A stretch of 64,000 bases of DNA from Yanghanlia sp047501535 (GCF_047501535.1 NZ_JAZDRJ010000001.1:186001-250000); one strand, 5' to 3'; positions 1-8,125 are shown, counted from the stretch's first letter. Numbers and translations are program-made. The notes: generated by a model not told the origin, from the letters alone.

Positions 1-438
1 GGCAGGCCCGTAGGGCAATTCGAAACCGTAGTCCGGCACGCCAGGGCCGTAGTTGCGTGCGCCCAGAGCGGTGACGCCTTCGGCGCGTGGGCGTCCAGCC
101 AGCGTAATCAGGGCTACCGAGCATTTACCGGCCGCAATGGCCTGAGCCGCATGGCCGACATGCGCCACATAAGACGAACCGCCCATCTCTGTGGTGTCGA
201 TATGGCGCAGCTTAAGCCCCATGTACTCCGCCATTGCCAGGCCGCCCAGGCCGGGGGCGTCGCCTGCGCAGAAGTAGCCGTCGACATCATCTTTGGTCAG
301 GCCGGCATCGCGCAAGGCGCCCGCTGCGCATTCTGCGTGCAATTGCGCAATGGTTTTGTCATCGGCTTTACGGGTTGGATGCTCGTAGGCGCCCGCGATA
401 TACGCATCGCAGTGCCGGTGGGAACGATTGACTTGCAT
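1..438 (-). CDS. thiolase-like acetyl-CoA acetyltransferase / lipid-transfer family protein (5' part, runs off the window)
   Basis: Reading the minus strand from ATG at 438 gives 146 uninterrupted codons to the window edge. The protein begins MQVNRSHRHCDAYIAG and has the N-terminal thiolase layout of SCP-x-type enzymes. A segment DTTEMGGSSYV lies where classical thiolases carry the acylated Cys, followed by HVGHAAQAIAAGKCSVALI. The Cys position appears to be filled by a non-Cys residue, so an ordinary Claisen thiolase is doubtful; a retro-aldolase-like or lipid-transfer role is possible. It lies 82 nt downstream of the Bug gene on the same strand and is probably co-transcribed with it. The C-terminal half is outside the window. 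Family call is firm, the reaction is not. Confidence 0.8.
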   Translation of the reverse strand, partial: MQVNRSHRHCDAYIAGAYEHPTRKADDKTIAQLHAECAAGALRDAGLTKDDVDGYFCAGDAPGLGGLAMAEYMGLKLRHIDTTEMGGSSYVAHVGHAAQAIAAGKCSVALITLAGRPRAEGVTALGARNYGPGVPDYGFELPYGPA

Positions 439-520
439 AAATTACGTATTCTCTAGTTGTGGCTGTGCGGACGCACCTGAAAACCCTGGGTGACGGCGCG
501 CACAGCCGGAAGTGAATGGT

Positions 521-1504
521 TTATTGGCGGGTGATGCCGACGGCCTTAATGACTTCGCCCCAGCGATCAAAATCGCTTTGCAGGCGTTCGCGGTAGCTTT
601 TGCTGTCGGAGTAGTCGAGCGCGTTGCCGGTTTGCGCAACGTGTTCCTTGAACGCATCTGACTTCAGTGCAGTTTCCAAGGCGGCAGACAGGCGTTCAAC
701 TTGGGGTTCCGGAAGTTTCGGAGGGGCGATCAGGCCAAATGAAGAGTCCATGACCAGCGTGGGGTAGCCCTGCTCCGTCGATGTGGGCAGATCTGGCAGG
801 AGGGCGGCGCGCCCAGGAGATACGGTAGCGATGGGGCGGATGGCACCCGACTGGATGTGTGGCAGGGCGGAATAGGCCTCCACCACCATTAAACCCACAC
901 GCCCGGCTACGGTGTCCATCAGCGCAGGGTTGCTGCCTTTATAAGGAATATGCGAAAAATTCAGGCCTGCTTTTTGGCCGAAGTCTTCCATCATCATGTG
1001 GCCTGGGCTGCCGGGGCCCGACGAGGTGTATTGAAGGTCTTCCTTCTGTTTCTTGGCGTACTCGACGAGTTCGTCGATGTTGTTGACATCAATCACGCTG
1101 GGGTTCACCACTAGGAACATGCGCACGCCAAGGTAGGAACCGATGGGCGTGAAGCGTTCCTCCATGTCGAGATCGGCATTCTGGAAGTGCAGGGCGGTGG
1201 TGGTCGTGTTGTTGAGCACCATGAGGGTGTAGCCATCAGGATCGGACTTGGTGAGGTTGTCCAGCCCGATCAAACCCGACGCGCCAGCCCGGTTTTCCAC
1301 CACAACTGGCTGGCCGAGTTCATTGCGAAGCTCTGAGGCGAGCAGACGGCCAACCAGATCAGAGGGGCCCCCGGCCGGGTAGGACACGATTAACTTAAGG
1401 GGCCTGGAAGGGTAATCGTCCTGAGCCGTGGCGGGGGCAGCGATTGCGAGTGTGGCGACGCTCGCCAGCGCTGCCATCAGCTTGTATAGCGAAGGTATCC
1501 TCAT
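521..1504 (-). CDS. Bug/TctC-family tripartite tricarboxylate transporter substrate-binding protein
   Basis: A 327-residue periplasmic binding protein of the Bug family. It opens with a signal peptide (about residues 1-27, ending in ATAQ), followed by YPSRPLKLIVSYPAGGPSD, the family's mature N-terminal signature, and later HIPYKGSNPALMD, the conserved ligand-loop segment. The family binds carboxylated organic acids and hands them to TctAB-type carriers or acts as a sensor; no tctAB gene is next to it, which is usual for the many orphan Bug proteins of Alcaligenaceae. The ATG at 1504 has a clear Shine-Dalgarno (AAGGAGA, 5 nt away). It diverges from the fused acyl-CoA dehydrogenase gene and shares a 243-nt control region with it. 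The substrate cannot be told from sequence. Confidence 0.93.
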   Translation of the reverse strand: MRIPSLYKLMAALASVATLAIAAPATAQDDYPSRPLKLIVSYPAGGPSDLVGRLLASELRNELGQPVVVENRAGASGLIGLDNLTKSDPDGYTLMVLNNTTTTALHFQNADLDMEERFTPIGSYLGVRMFLVVNPSVIDVNNIDELVEYAKKQKEDLQYTSSGPGSPGHMMMEDFGQKAGLNFSHIPYKGSNPALMDTVAGRVGLMVVEAYSALPHIQSGAIRPIATVSPGRAALLPDLPTSTEQGYPTLVMDSSFGLIAPPKLPEPQVERLSAALETALKSDAFKEHVAQTGNALDYSDSKSYRERLQSDFDRWGEVIKAVGITRQ

Positions 1505-1516
1505 AATGTCTCCTTG

Positions 1517-1553
1517 TTGTACGAATATGCGTTTATTTGACGTAAGTACGTAT
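1517..1553. promoter_or_regulatory. operator-like half-sites in the Bug leader
   Basis: TTGTACGAATAT (1517-1528) matches the half-site at 1704 in 11 of 12 positions. A near-palindrome ACGTAAGTACGT lies at 1540-1551. Both sit between the predicted Bug promoter and its start codon, where a bound regulator would block transcription. The IclR-family regulator encoded at 4101 is the nearest candidate to bind here; that link is inference. Confidence 0.45.
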
Positions 1554-1582
1554 TTTTAATTCTGGTCATGGCTTGCTGTCAA
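1553..1582 (-). promoter_or_regulatory. candidate sigma70 promoter for the Bug-thiolase unit
   Basis: On the minus strand a perfect -35 TTGACA (1577-1582) is followed after 18 nt by TAAAAA (1553-1558) as a 4-of-6 match to a -10 box. Transcription would begin near 1546, about 40 nt upstream of the Bug start codon. An operator-like palindrome (1540-1552) sits directly at the expected start point. Confidence 0.5.
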
Positions 1583-1683
1583 GCATCGCTTCAACTCGTT
1601 GGATAGCTGTTATCTCATATGTGAATACTTGGCTTTTTCAGCATGCCGGATGGATGAAACGAGTTATTTCAGGAATATTTTTA

Positions 1684-1712
1684 TTGACGCTTTTTTTTGA
1701 TATTTGTACGAT
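1684..1712 (+). promoter_or_regulatory. candidate sigma70 promoter for the acyl-CoA dehydrogenase gene
   Basis: TTGACG (1684-1689, 5 of 6) and TACGAT (1707-1712, 4 of 6) are separated by exactly 17 nt. The -10 box overlaps the left arm of the 8-bp inverted repeat at 1703-1743, so a protein bound there would exclude RNA polymerase. The predicted start near 1719 gives a leader of about 29 nt. Confidence 0.5.
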
Positions 1713-1743
1713 TATAGATATAGAAAGCGAATATACGTACAAA
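1703..1743. promoter_or_regulatory. operator-like inverted repeat with arms TTTGTACG / CGTACAAA
   Basis: Two perfect 8-bp arms, TTTGTACG (1703-1710) and CGTACAAA (1736-1743), are separated by 25 nt. The left arm covers the predicted -10 box and the right arm ends 4 nt before the ATG at 1748. Arm centres are about 33 bp apart, close to three helical turns, which would put two dimers on the same face of DNA. It resembles the second site at 1517-1553 across the divergent region. Confidence 0.55.
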
Positions 1744-1747
1744 TAAC

Positions 1748-4045
1748 ATGATCACATTATCCGACACCCTTGATACCCCCACTGATGAACAGCGCATGAT
1801 TGCCGATAGCGCCCGCGCTTTCTTTGCCGACGCAAGAGGAGCGGCGCGCGCCCGCGCGCTAAGGGGCCACCAGCCCGGCTACTGCCCTGAAACCTGGCGT
1901 GAGATGGCGGAGCTCGGGTGGGTGGGGTTGCGGGTGCCGGAAGCGTTTGGCGGCAGCGCGGGGCGTTTCGAGGAGTTCGCTGTACTGGCTGAGTACTGCG
2001 GCTCTGCATTGGCTCCCGAACCTTTGCTGGAAGTGGGTTTGCTGGGGGCGGGTGTGTTGGCGCGTGCGGCTAATGAGCCGCTCAAGAATGCCTGGCTGCC
2101 GCAGATCGTGGCTGGAGAGAAAACAGTGATGCTGGCTTGGCAAGAGCCGGGTCGTGGGCAGAACGCCGCTGCACAGACTGTGCGAGCCGCCCCGCAGGGC
2201 AATGAAGTCGTTCTTAACGGTATTAAATGCTTTGTTCCCAACGGCGCGGCGGCAGACGCGTTTATCGTTTCAGCTTGGGATGGCGCCGGCATGGCGCTCT
2301 ACTTTGTGCCAGCCAATGCGTCAGGGCTGGTCCTGCAGCACCAGCGGCGGGTAGATGGCGGTTACTGGACAGAATTGGTTTTGGAAGACGTCAGGATAGA
2401 CGCAGAAAATACCGTGGCGGTCGGGCAGGCGGCTGAACACATCTTGCAGCATGTGCTGGAGGAAACCCGCATGGGCATTTGTGCCCAACTGGTCGGGCTG
2501 ATGGATGCTGTTTTGCACCTCGCGGTCGAGCATTTGAAAACCCGTGAGCAGTTTGGCAAACCCATTGGTTCTTTCCAGGCCTTGCAGCACCGCGCCGCCG
2601 ATCAGCTTGTGCAGATCGAAATCGCCCGGTCCGTGCTGCTGCGCAACCTCGCTTTGTGGGAAACCCCGCTGACTGCGGAACAGCGTGAGCTGGCGGCCAG
2701 CCAGACCAAGGCGCGGTGCGTGGATGCGGCGCTGGCCGTCACCAAAAGTGCCATACAGATGTTCGGTGGAATGGGCTACACCGATGAGGTCGATGTGGGC
2801 TTGTATCTGAAACGAGCTATGGTTCTGGGCGCCTGGCTGGGAGGGGTGGATTGGCATCGGGAACGTTACGGCGATTTGCGCATGCTCGGTGTCAGCATCG
2901 ATACGGCGCAAGGGCTTGATCCTGCACTGAAGGAAGTCAGCGCCTGGATTGAGGAGAATTTCCCTGAGAGTCTGCGCTTCCCGGATCATCGCCTCGATTC
3001 CTCTGTCGCGACTGACTGGCTGGAGCGCCTGCATGCCAAAGGCCTGGCGGCTCCCGGTTGGCCAAAGGAATATGGCGGCATGGGGCTGACAGCCTACCAG
3101 CAAGTGCAGTTCCAGGAAATTTGCGATCGGGTCGGGATGAATATTGCTCCTAATCTGGGTGCGTCCATGTTGGGTCCTTTGCTGATCCAGTACGGCACCG
3201 AGGCCCAGAAAAAAGAGCATCTGCCGAAGATTCTTTCCGGGGAAGTGCGTTGGTGCCAGGGTTATTCCGAACCCGGTGCGGGTTCAGACTTGGCCAATAT
3301 ACGGACTACGGCCGTGCTCGATGGCGATGAGTTTGTGGTCAACGGGCAGAAGATCTGGACGTCTTTTGCCTACGATGCGCAGAAAATCTTCATGCTGGTG
3401 CGTACTGACCCTAGCGCCCGCAAGCAAGATGGAATCAGCTTCCTGCTAGCAGACATGGACACGCCGGGGATCACGATTCGGCGCATCGTCAACCTGACGG
3501 GCAGCGCTGAATTCTGTGAAGTGTTCTTCGATAATGTACGCGTGCCGCGTGAGAACCTGGTCGGCCCGTTAAACGGTGGCTGGAAAATGGCCAAGTCGTT
3601 GCTGGGCTCCGAGCGCATCATGCTGGGCAGCCCGCGTCTGGCCAAATACCCCTTAAACCTGTTGGACGCTTATGCGCAAACGAAAGGCTTGAAGGAAGAT
3701 CCGTGCTTCCTGGTGCGTTACACGCAACTGGAACTGGAGGTAGAGGATCTGGGTGCTGCCTTTATTCGGATGGTCGAAGCCATGCGCCGCGGACAACAGC
3801 TGGGAGCGGAAATTTCCGTGCTCAAACTGTGGGTGACGGAAACCTTCCAGCGTGTGGCTGATCTGATTTTCGCTGTAGGCGAAGAGGTCGCCGCTAGTGA
3901 TGAAACTTGCGTCATTGATGAACACCAACGCATGCATCCGGCAAACCTTTTTCTGGCTGCTCGGGCTGCCACCATTTACGGAGGCAGCAGTGAGATCCAG
4001 CGCAACATTCTGGCCAAGCAGATCTTGCGATTGCCAAACGGTTAA
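1748..4045 (+). CDS. fused two-domain acyl-CoA dehydrogenase
   Basis: At 765 residues this is twice the usual acyl-CoA dehydrogenase length. It reads as two complete domains in one chain, about 1-385 and 390-765. The first half keeps the FAD-contact motif TREQFGKPIGSFQ (around R266), and at the helix position used as catalytic base by isovaleryl-CoA-type enzymes it has Thr (LEETRMG, T240). The second half has LLGSERIMLG with a Glu there (E622), the substrate-loop motif YSEPGAGSDLA and the terminal IYGGSSEIQRN, but no RxxFG motif. This split resembles the alpha2-beta2 heteromeric dehydrogenases of steroid degradation, here joined in one gene. No strong Shine-Dalgarno precedes the ATG, which lies just after an operator arm. 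The residue assignments are by-eye alignment. Confidence 0.9.
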   Translation: MITLSDTLDTPTDEQRMIADSARAFFADARGAARARALRGHQPGYCPETWREMAELGWVGLRVPEAFGGSAGRFEEFAVLAEYCGSALAPEPLLEVGLLGAGVLARAANEPLKNAWLPQIVAGEKTVMLAWQEPGRGQNAAAQTVRAAPQGNEVVLNGIKCFVPNGAAADAFIVSAWDGAGMALYFVPANASGLVLQHQRRVDGGYWTELVLEDVRIDAENTVAVGQAAEHILQHVLEETRMGICAQLVGLMDAVLHLAVEHLKTREQFGKPIGSFQALQHRAADQLVQIEIARSVLLRNLALWETPLTAEQRELAASQTKARCVDAALAVTKSAIQMFGGMGYTDEVDVGLYLKRAMVLGAWLGGVDWHRERYGDLRMLGVSIDTAQGLDPALKEVSAWIEENFPESLRFPDHRLDSSVATDWLERLHAKGLAAPGWPKEYGGMGLTAYQQVQFQEICDRVGMNIAPNLGASMLGPLLIQYGTEAQKKEHLPKILSGEVRWCQGYSEPGAGSDLANIRTTAVLDGDEFVVNGQKIWTSFAYDAQKIFMLVRTDPSARKQDGISFLLADMDTPGITIRRIVNLTGSAEFCEVFFDNVRVPRENLVGPLNGGWKMAKSLLGSERIMLGSPRLAKYPLNLLDAYAQTKGLKEDPCFLVRYTQLELEVEDLGAAFIRMVEAMRRGQQLGAEISVLKLWVTETFQRVADLIFAVGEEVAASDETCVIDEHQRMHPANLFLAARAATIYGGSSEIQRNILAKQILRLPNG

Positions 4046-4100
4046 GCTTGTATTTTTGTGTGTCTTGAGGTGCAGATGCTGATAGCAGGGGAGCTTTTTG

Positions 4101-4931
4101 ATGCTCAAGGATAAAAATAAAATGGCAGCGTCCAAGGCTGTGAAATCGTCCGGCGCTACGGGGGGCGGGCCACAGTCCGTGGGCAGAATTCTCGCTATCC
4201 TGGACTTGGTCGCTGCCAATCGGGATGGCGCCACGCTTACCGAACTCGCCGCTTACGCTAATGCACCTAAAACTAGTCTGGTGGGCTTGGTCAAGGCGCT
4301 GGTGGAAGAGAAAGCGTTGCGCCGCGAAGCCTCGGGCCGTTATGTGTTTGATGAACGCATATATAGCTTTGCCGCGCGTGTATCACCGGGCCTGGATCTG
4401 GTCAGGGTCGCACGGCCGTTTCTTACCCGGCTGATGCTTGCCACAGGCGAGACAGTGGTGCTGGGAACCCCTGCTCGCGACGCCGACTTGGTTGTATATA
4501 TTGACAAGGTCGAAACAGAAAGCCCGGTGCGTTACACGGTTAACGTGGGCGAACGGCGCGAAATGTATTGCACTTCTATGGGTAAGGCGATTCTTGCGCA
4601 TTCCCCCAAGGCGCAAATTGACCGCGTACTTTCTCCCGCCAATCTTATGCGTTTCACGCACACTACAGTTACTTCGCCTGATGAGTTACGAAAGCAACTG
4701 GCGGATATCAGAGCCGAAGGCATTGCCCGCACACATGGTGAACGCGTGGAAGGTGCGGACGGCATGGCGGCGCCATTGCTGGATGTTCATGGAGGCATTA
4801 TTGCTGCCGTTCTGATTGCCGGGCCGTCAAGCCGGGTGGCGGCGCACCGCAGCCGCATGGAGCGCGAACTACTCGAAACAACCAAGGAATTGCAACAAGC
4901 CTTGATTCATCCCACGGTAAGCGCCGGCTGA
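4101..4931 (+). CDS. IclR-family transcriptional regulator
   Basis: A 276-residue regulator of IclR type. The N-terminal winged helix-turn-helix is at about residues 25-85 (SVGRILAILDLV ... GATLTELAAYANAPKTSLVGLV), and the effector domain carries VGERREMYCTSMGKAILA and GIARTHGERVEGADGMAAPLLD. It follows the fused dehydrogenase by 55 nt on the same strand and probably shares its transcript, so it may autoregulate. It is the natural candidate for the operator sites at 1517-1743. I chose ATG 4101, with AGGGGA about 8 nt upstream, over a TTG one codon earlier. The effector is unknown, probably a CoA-ester or aromatic/alicyclic acid. Confidence 0.93.
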   Translation: MLKDKNKMAASKAVKSSGATGGGPQSVGRILAILDLVAANRDGATLTELAAYANAPKTSLVGLVKALVEEKALRREASGRYVFDERIYSFAARVSPGLDLVRVARPFLTRLMLATGETVVLGTPARDADLVVYIDKVETESPVRYTVNVGERREMYCTSMGKAILAHSPKAQIDRVLSPANLMRFTHTTVTSPDELRKQLADIRAEGIARTHGERVEGADGMAAPLLDVHGGIIAAVLIAGPSSRVAAHRSRMERELLETTKELQQALIHPTVSAG

Positions 4932-4933
4932 AG

Positions 4934-6361
4934 TCACAGGTTTTGCAGGACGGCGGCCAGTTTCTTCACAGTTTCCGCACGGCGTGAAGAGGGCTGGTAG
5001 TGGGTAGTTAAGGTCGACCATTCCGGCGTGGCGCGGGCTTCCAGCAGTTCTTCAGGCAGCTTATCTTTGCGCAGCGTTTCAGCCTTGTCTGCCATCAACG
5101 TGCTCACATCAATCGGTTCTTGCGCCGCGTGGCCGCGACGTTCCAGGGCGGCTACGAGCGCCAGTTCGCGTATGGCCAGCAGGCGCAGTACTGCATCGTC
5201 CACTGTGACTTCCTGATAGCCGCGCATCCGGCCCATCAGGCGCCGCCCCAGCTTGTCGGCACCTTGCCACAGACCACCTGCTGCGGCTCCCAGCAAGGTG
5301 GCTGCGCCCAGGCTGATACCCGCCGTAAACATGTCCAGCGTTGCGCCTGCCATGGCGCCTGCAGCCATGCCCTTGCCCACGTGGATACCCATATCTTTCA
5401 AGGCTTGTGGGTGGAATAGATCCATGTCCCAGCGCTCGCCTTGTAGGGGCAGAGCATGGTTGGGGAAGTCTGCCGGGCGAAAGTTATAGCGTTTGAGGAG
5501 AGCGTCGATCGCTTGCTGTTCGCGCTTGCGCGCGCGTTCGCGCAGCGTGGCAGCTGCTTTTTCAAGGTCCGCGCTGTCCGGTGGTGATGACAGGCGCAGT
5601 GCTGCGATGTCGATCAGCATCTCGGCTACCAACGACATGGCCTCCTGATGGCGCTGAAGCCGTTGCTGGGCGATGTCCTGTTTTAGTGCCTTCAGCGTGT
5701 GGGCATGGCTGTCCAGCAGCAGCGCCAACTTATCGTAGAGCTGGTCCTCGCCCTCCAGAGGGGGGGCGATTGTGTCAAATTCAACGACTGCATGCAGGCC
5801 GAGCCGGGCCATAGCGTCCCGCCATTCATCAATACGCTGATCAGGGCTGTGAGTGAAGTTCAATACCGGCAGCAGAGGGTGGCCGCAGGCGGACAGAATG
5901 GCGAGTTCGTCGCGATGTTTGGCCAGTACAGGGTCGCGGGCATCTACAACATAGATACCTGCATCGCATTCCAGAAGTTTGCGCAATACCCGGGCTTCCT
6001 GCTCAAACCGTCGCAGGCTTTCGGGGCTGGCCAGAAAGCGTTGTATGCGTGCGGGGCCGTCCAGGCGCTCCCCCGGTGGGGTCAGTTGCTCCAGATAGTC
6101 CAGCAGGGCCATGCCATCTTCCATGCCCGGCGTGTCGAACAGCTCGATAGCAGTGGTGCCACCCGCCAGCAGGCGTAACCCTTCCACATGGCGGGTGGTT
6201 CCGGGGCTGTCCCGCACTTCGCCGAAGTCGGGGTTGCGGCTCAGGGTACGCAGCAGCGACGTTTTGCCGGTATTGGTATGGCCAACAACGGCCAGCCGCA
6301 GAGGCTGGCCCGGCGAGGCTGTGATTGCAGTGATGTCGATAATGGGGGAATCAGGAGTCAT
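4934..6361 (-). CDS. GTPase with DUF3482 C-terminal region
   Basis: A 475-residue GTP-binding protein of the Era/TrmE-like class. It shows G1 GHTNTGKTS at about residues 27-35, a threonine-containing G2 stretch SPGTTRHVEG, G3 DTPG near 77 and a possible G4 around LNFTH. The C-terminal half is helical and includes a glycine/alanine-rich stretch at about 325-365 (GKGMAAGAMAGATLD, then LLGAAAGGLWQ), which looks like a membrane-inserting hairpin as in dynamin-like or YcjF/DUF697 proteins. It overlaps the end of the DUF2868 gene by 11 nt, so the two are translationally coupled. Family members are annotated only as GTPases of unknown function. A role in membrane stress or remodelling is inference. 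Confidence 0.85.
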   Translation of the reverse strand: MTPDSPIIDITAITASPGQPLRLAVVGHTNTGKTSLLRTLSRNPDFGEVRDSPGTTRHVEGLRLLAGGTTAIELFDTPGMEDGMALLDYLEQLTPPGERLDGPARIQRFLASPESLRRFEQEARVLRKLLECDAGIYVVDARDPVLAKHRDELAILSACGHPLLPVLNFTHSPDQRIDEWRDAMARLGLHAVVEFDTIAPPLEGEDQLYDKLALLLDSHAHTLKALKQDIAQQRLQRHQEAMSLVAEMLIDIAALRLSSPPDSADLEKAAATLRERARKREQQAIDALLKRYNFRPADFPNHALPLQGERWDMDLFHPQALKDMGIHVGKGMAAGAMAGATLDMFTAGISLGAATLLGAAAGGLWQGADKLGRRLMGRMRGYQEVTVDDAVLRLLAIRELALVAALERRGHAAQEPIDVSTLMADKAETLRKDKLPEELLEARATPEWSTLTTHYQPSSRRAETVKKLAAVLQNL

Positions 6362-7790
6362 GTCGGGTGCTCGCCTGTCCGCCAGCGGGCGAATGTGCCG
6401 CCAACCACAACAGGCCTGCTGCGGTATCTATTTGGATGTTTTCCGGGCTGAAGCCCGCCTGCAACAATTGCCGTTGCCATTGTTCTTGACGAGCAGCGGG
6501 CTGGCCGCCAGGTAGAAGCGCCACTTGAAGATCATGTGACAACGAAGCGAGCTCCGCCAGCAATGCCAGTGTGCCGCGATCGGGGGTCTGGCGGGCGTCG
6601 CAGCAGACCAGCAACCTTTGCGCGGGTTGAAGACGCAAGGCATCAAGCACGTGGCGGCGCTGTTCGCGTGTGTCGACGACTCCCAGGTCAGTGATTTCAG
6701 GCGCCAGCGTTTGCGGCGGCCATGGCAGGTCGGCGGGCAACTCCAGCCCCATCAGGCAGTATTGCAGCGTGCCACCAGCCTGGTGTGCCGGCTGAATGTC
6801 CGGCACCACGGCGCAGGGCGCGGGTGCGTCGATGCCGGCGGCTTCACTGGCAGGCATGAGTCGGTCGTAGAGTTCGGCGATTCCAGGCAGGGCAGGGTCA
6901 ATGGCGAGTCGGGCTGAGCGGCGGCGAAAGATCAAGGTGCTGAGAATCAACGCCACAATACGCGGCAGCAGGCCGTATACGACTACGATGCCGATCAGCC
7001 AGACCGACCAGACGGCGTGCGCCGCTTCAGGCAGCGTATCTAAACCGCTGCTGCTGCGTATCATGTCGGCAGCGGGTTGCGGAAAACCCAGCCATGAAGG
7101 TAGCCAGCCCAGCCCCTGCACCAACGCAACAAAGGTGTCAGGCGATAGCAGGGTGGTTTCCCATTGAAAGGTGTAGCGGCGCGTGGTCAGCATGCCCAGC
7201 AGCGTCAGTAGCGCACCGGCCAAAGCGAGCGTCCAGAACCAATGGCTCAGTATGCCTGCTCCCCAGCGCTGCAGGCGTTGACGGGCTAAGAGTTCTAGCA
7301 AGGCGCGCGGCAGCAGAGCGGCGTCCGGCCCGCGTGCCAGTTTACGTGTCAGTCTGAGCCAGGCGCTGCTCAATAAGCTCGCCGAGCTGCCTGCCTGCAT
7401 GCCAAAGCTGGCCACCCACAATAGAAAGGCCACCGTGTTCAGGCCTAGCAAAGCTACTACGGCAGGCGCCAGATTGACGGCCCCGCCGCGCCCTAGGGCG
7501 CCCGCAGCGGCGCCGCAACCAATGAGGAATGCAACAGCGGCGAACAACAGCAGCGTTAGCCGCGCCATCATGCGCCAATGGTTCAGGGTGTCGTTCAGGC
7601 CTTCGCGCTGGGCGAGCAGCCGGGAGCGGGTGAGCAATCGGTTGTCGAAGTTGCCGCCATGCGCGCGGGCGCGGCCTGTTTCTGAGGAATCCTCCAGCGG
7701 CCCCCACAAAGATTCACGCAGCCGTAAAGTTTCGGTGATCCAGTGATCGTTGAAGGTGTATGTCATGGAGCCGCGCTGCGCCTCAGGCAT
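6351..7790 (-). CDS. DUF2868 membrane protein, partner of the DUF3482 GTPase
   Basis: A 479-residue integral membrane protein. Transmembrane stretches are visible at about residues 75-100 (LTLLLFAAVAFLIGCGAA), 110-135, 185-205 (LALAGALLTLLGMLTT) and 265-290 (LIGIVVVYGLLPRIVALIL). The soluble C-terminal 150 residues have a Rossmann-like pattern (LLVCCDARQTPDRGTLALL). This gene comes first and overlaps the GTPase gene by 11 nt. The pairing DUF2868-DUF3482 is conserved in beta- and gammaproteobacteria as I recall it, with no assigned function. The start is uncertain: ATG 7790 and an internal ATG at 7766 (MTYTFNDHW) are both plausible, and neither has a good Shine-Dalgarno. Confidence 0.82.
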   Translation of the reverse strand: MPEAQRGSMTYTFNDHWITETLRLRESLWGPLEDSSETGRARAHGGNFDNRLLTRSRLLAQREGLNDTLNHWRMMARLTLLLFAAVAFLIGCGAAAGALGRGGAVNLAPAVVALLGLNTVAFLLWVASFGMQAGSSASLLSSAWLRLTRKLARGPDAALLPRALLELLARQRLQRWGAGILSHWFWTLALAGALLTLLGMLTTRRYTFQWETTLLSPDTFVALVQGLGWLPSWLGFPQPAADMIRSSSGLDTLPEAAHAVWSVWLIGIVVVYGLLPRIVALILSTLIFRRRSARLAIDPALPGIAELYDRLMPASEAAGIDAPAPCAVVPDIQPAHQAGGTLQYCLMGLELPADLPWPPQTLAPEITDLGVVDTREQRRHVLDALRLQPAQRLLVCCDARQTPDRGTLALLAELASLSHDLQVALLPGGQPAARQEQWQRQLLQAGFSPENIQIDTAAGLLWLAAHSPAGGQASTRHDS

Positions 7791-7832
7791 TATTTATCCA
7801 AATAAGCCCCATTTTATTGCATGGGTGGGTGA

Positions 7833-7859
7833 CGCCCGCCCCGGTGTGTGGGGCAGGCG
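7833..7859 (-). terminator. GC-rich hairpin downstream of the GlsB/YeaQ gene
   Basis: CGCCCGCCCC (7833-7842) and GGGGCAGGCG (7850-7859) form a 10-bp stem with one mismatch (a wobble pair in the minus-strand RNA) and a 7-nt loop. It lies 17 nt past the stop codon at 7877. No T-run follows on the minus strand, so it may only be a weak or Rho-assisted end. Confidence 0.35.
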
Positions 7860-7876
7860 CCTTCCGAAACATAAAG

Positions 7877-8125
7877 TCAGCGCTTTTTGGTGATCAGGCC
7901 GTAGATGAAAAGCACGATAATGGCGCCGATAATCGAGCCTATCCAGCCCGCCCCTTCTCCTGGCGCGTAAAGCCCCAGGGCACTGCCAAGATAGCCGGCC
8001 ACAAAGGCGCCGACAATGCCCAGGATGATGGTCATGATGATGCCCATCTTCTGGTCTCCCGGCATGATGGCGCGGGCGAGCAACCCGACAATCAAGCCAA
8101 CAATAAGCATACTGATAATACCCAT
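7877..8125 (-). CDS. GlsB/YeaQ/YmgE-family small membrane protein
   Basis: An 82-residue hydrophobic protein of the transglycosylase-associated / GlsB-YeaQ-YmgE family, which is linked to envelope and general stress responses in other bacteria. It shows MLIVGLIVGLLARAIMPG at the start, the family hallmark (small helix followed by R-A-I-M-P-G), then two more helices rich in Gly and Ile (TIILGIVGAFVAGYLG, WIGSIIGAIIVLFIYG) and a KKR tail. I chose ATG 8125, preceded by AAGGA at 8 nt; the longer in-frame reading up to 8233 adds 36 residues without family character. It is probably a monocistronic inner-membrane protein. Confidence 0.85.
   Translation of the reverse strand: MGIISMLIVGLIVGLLARAIMPGDQKMGIIMTIILGIVGAFVAGYLGSALGLYAPGEGAGWIGSIIGAIIVLFIYGLITKKR

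Noticed and set aside
151..456. Plus-strand open frames over the left edge
   Set aside because: The minus strand carries an unbroken thiolase-like frame; the plus frames have no family features.
2321..3220. Minus-strand frame of 299 codons inside the acyl-CoA dehydrogenase
   Set aside because: Antisense shadow with unusual composition and no homologous motifs.
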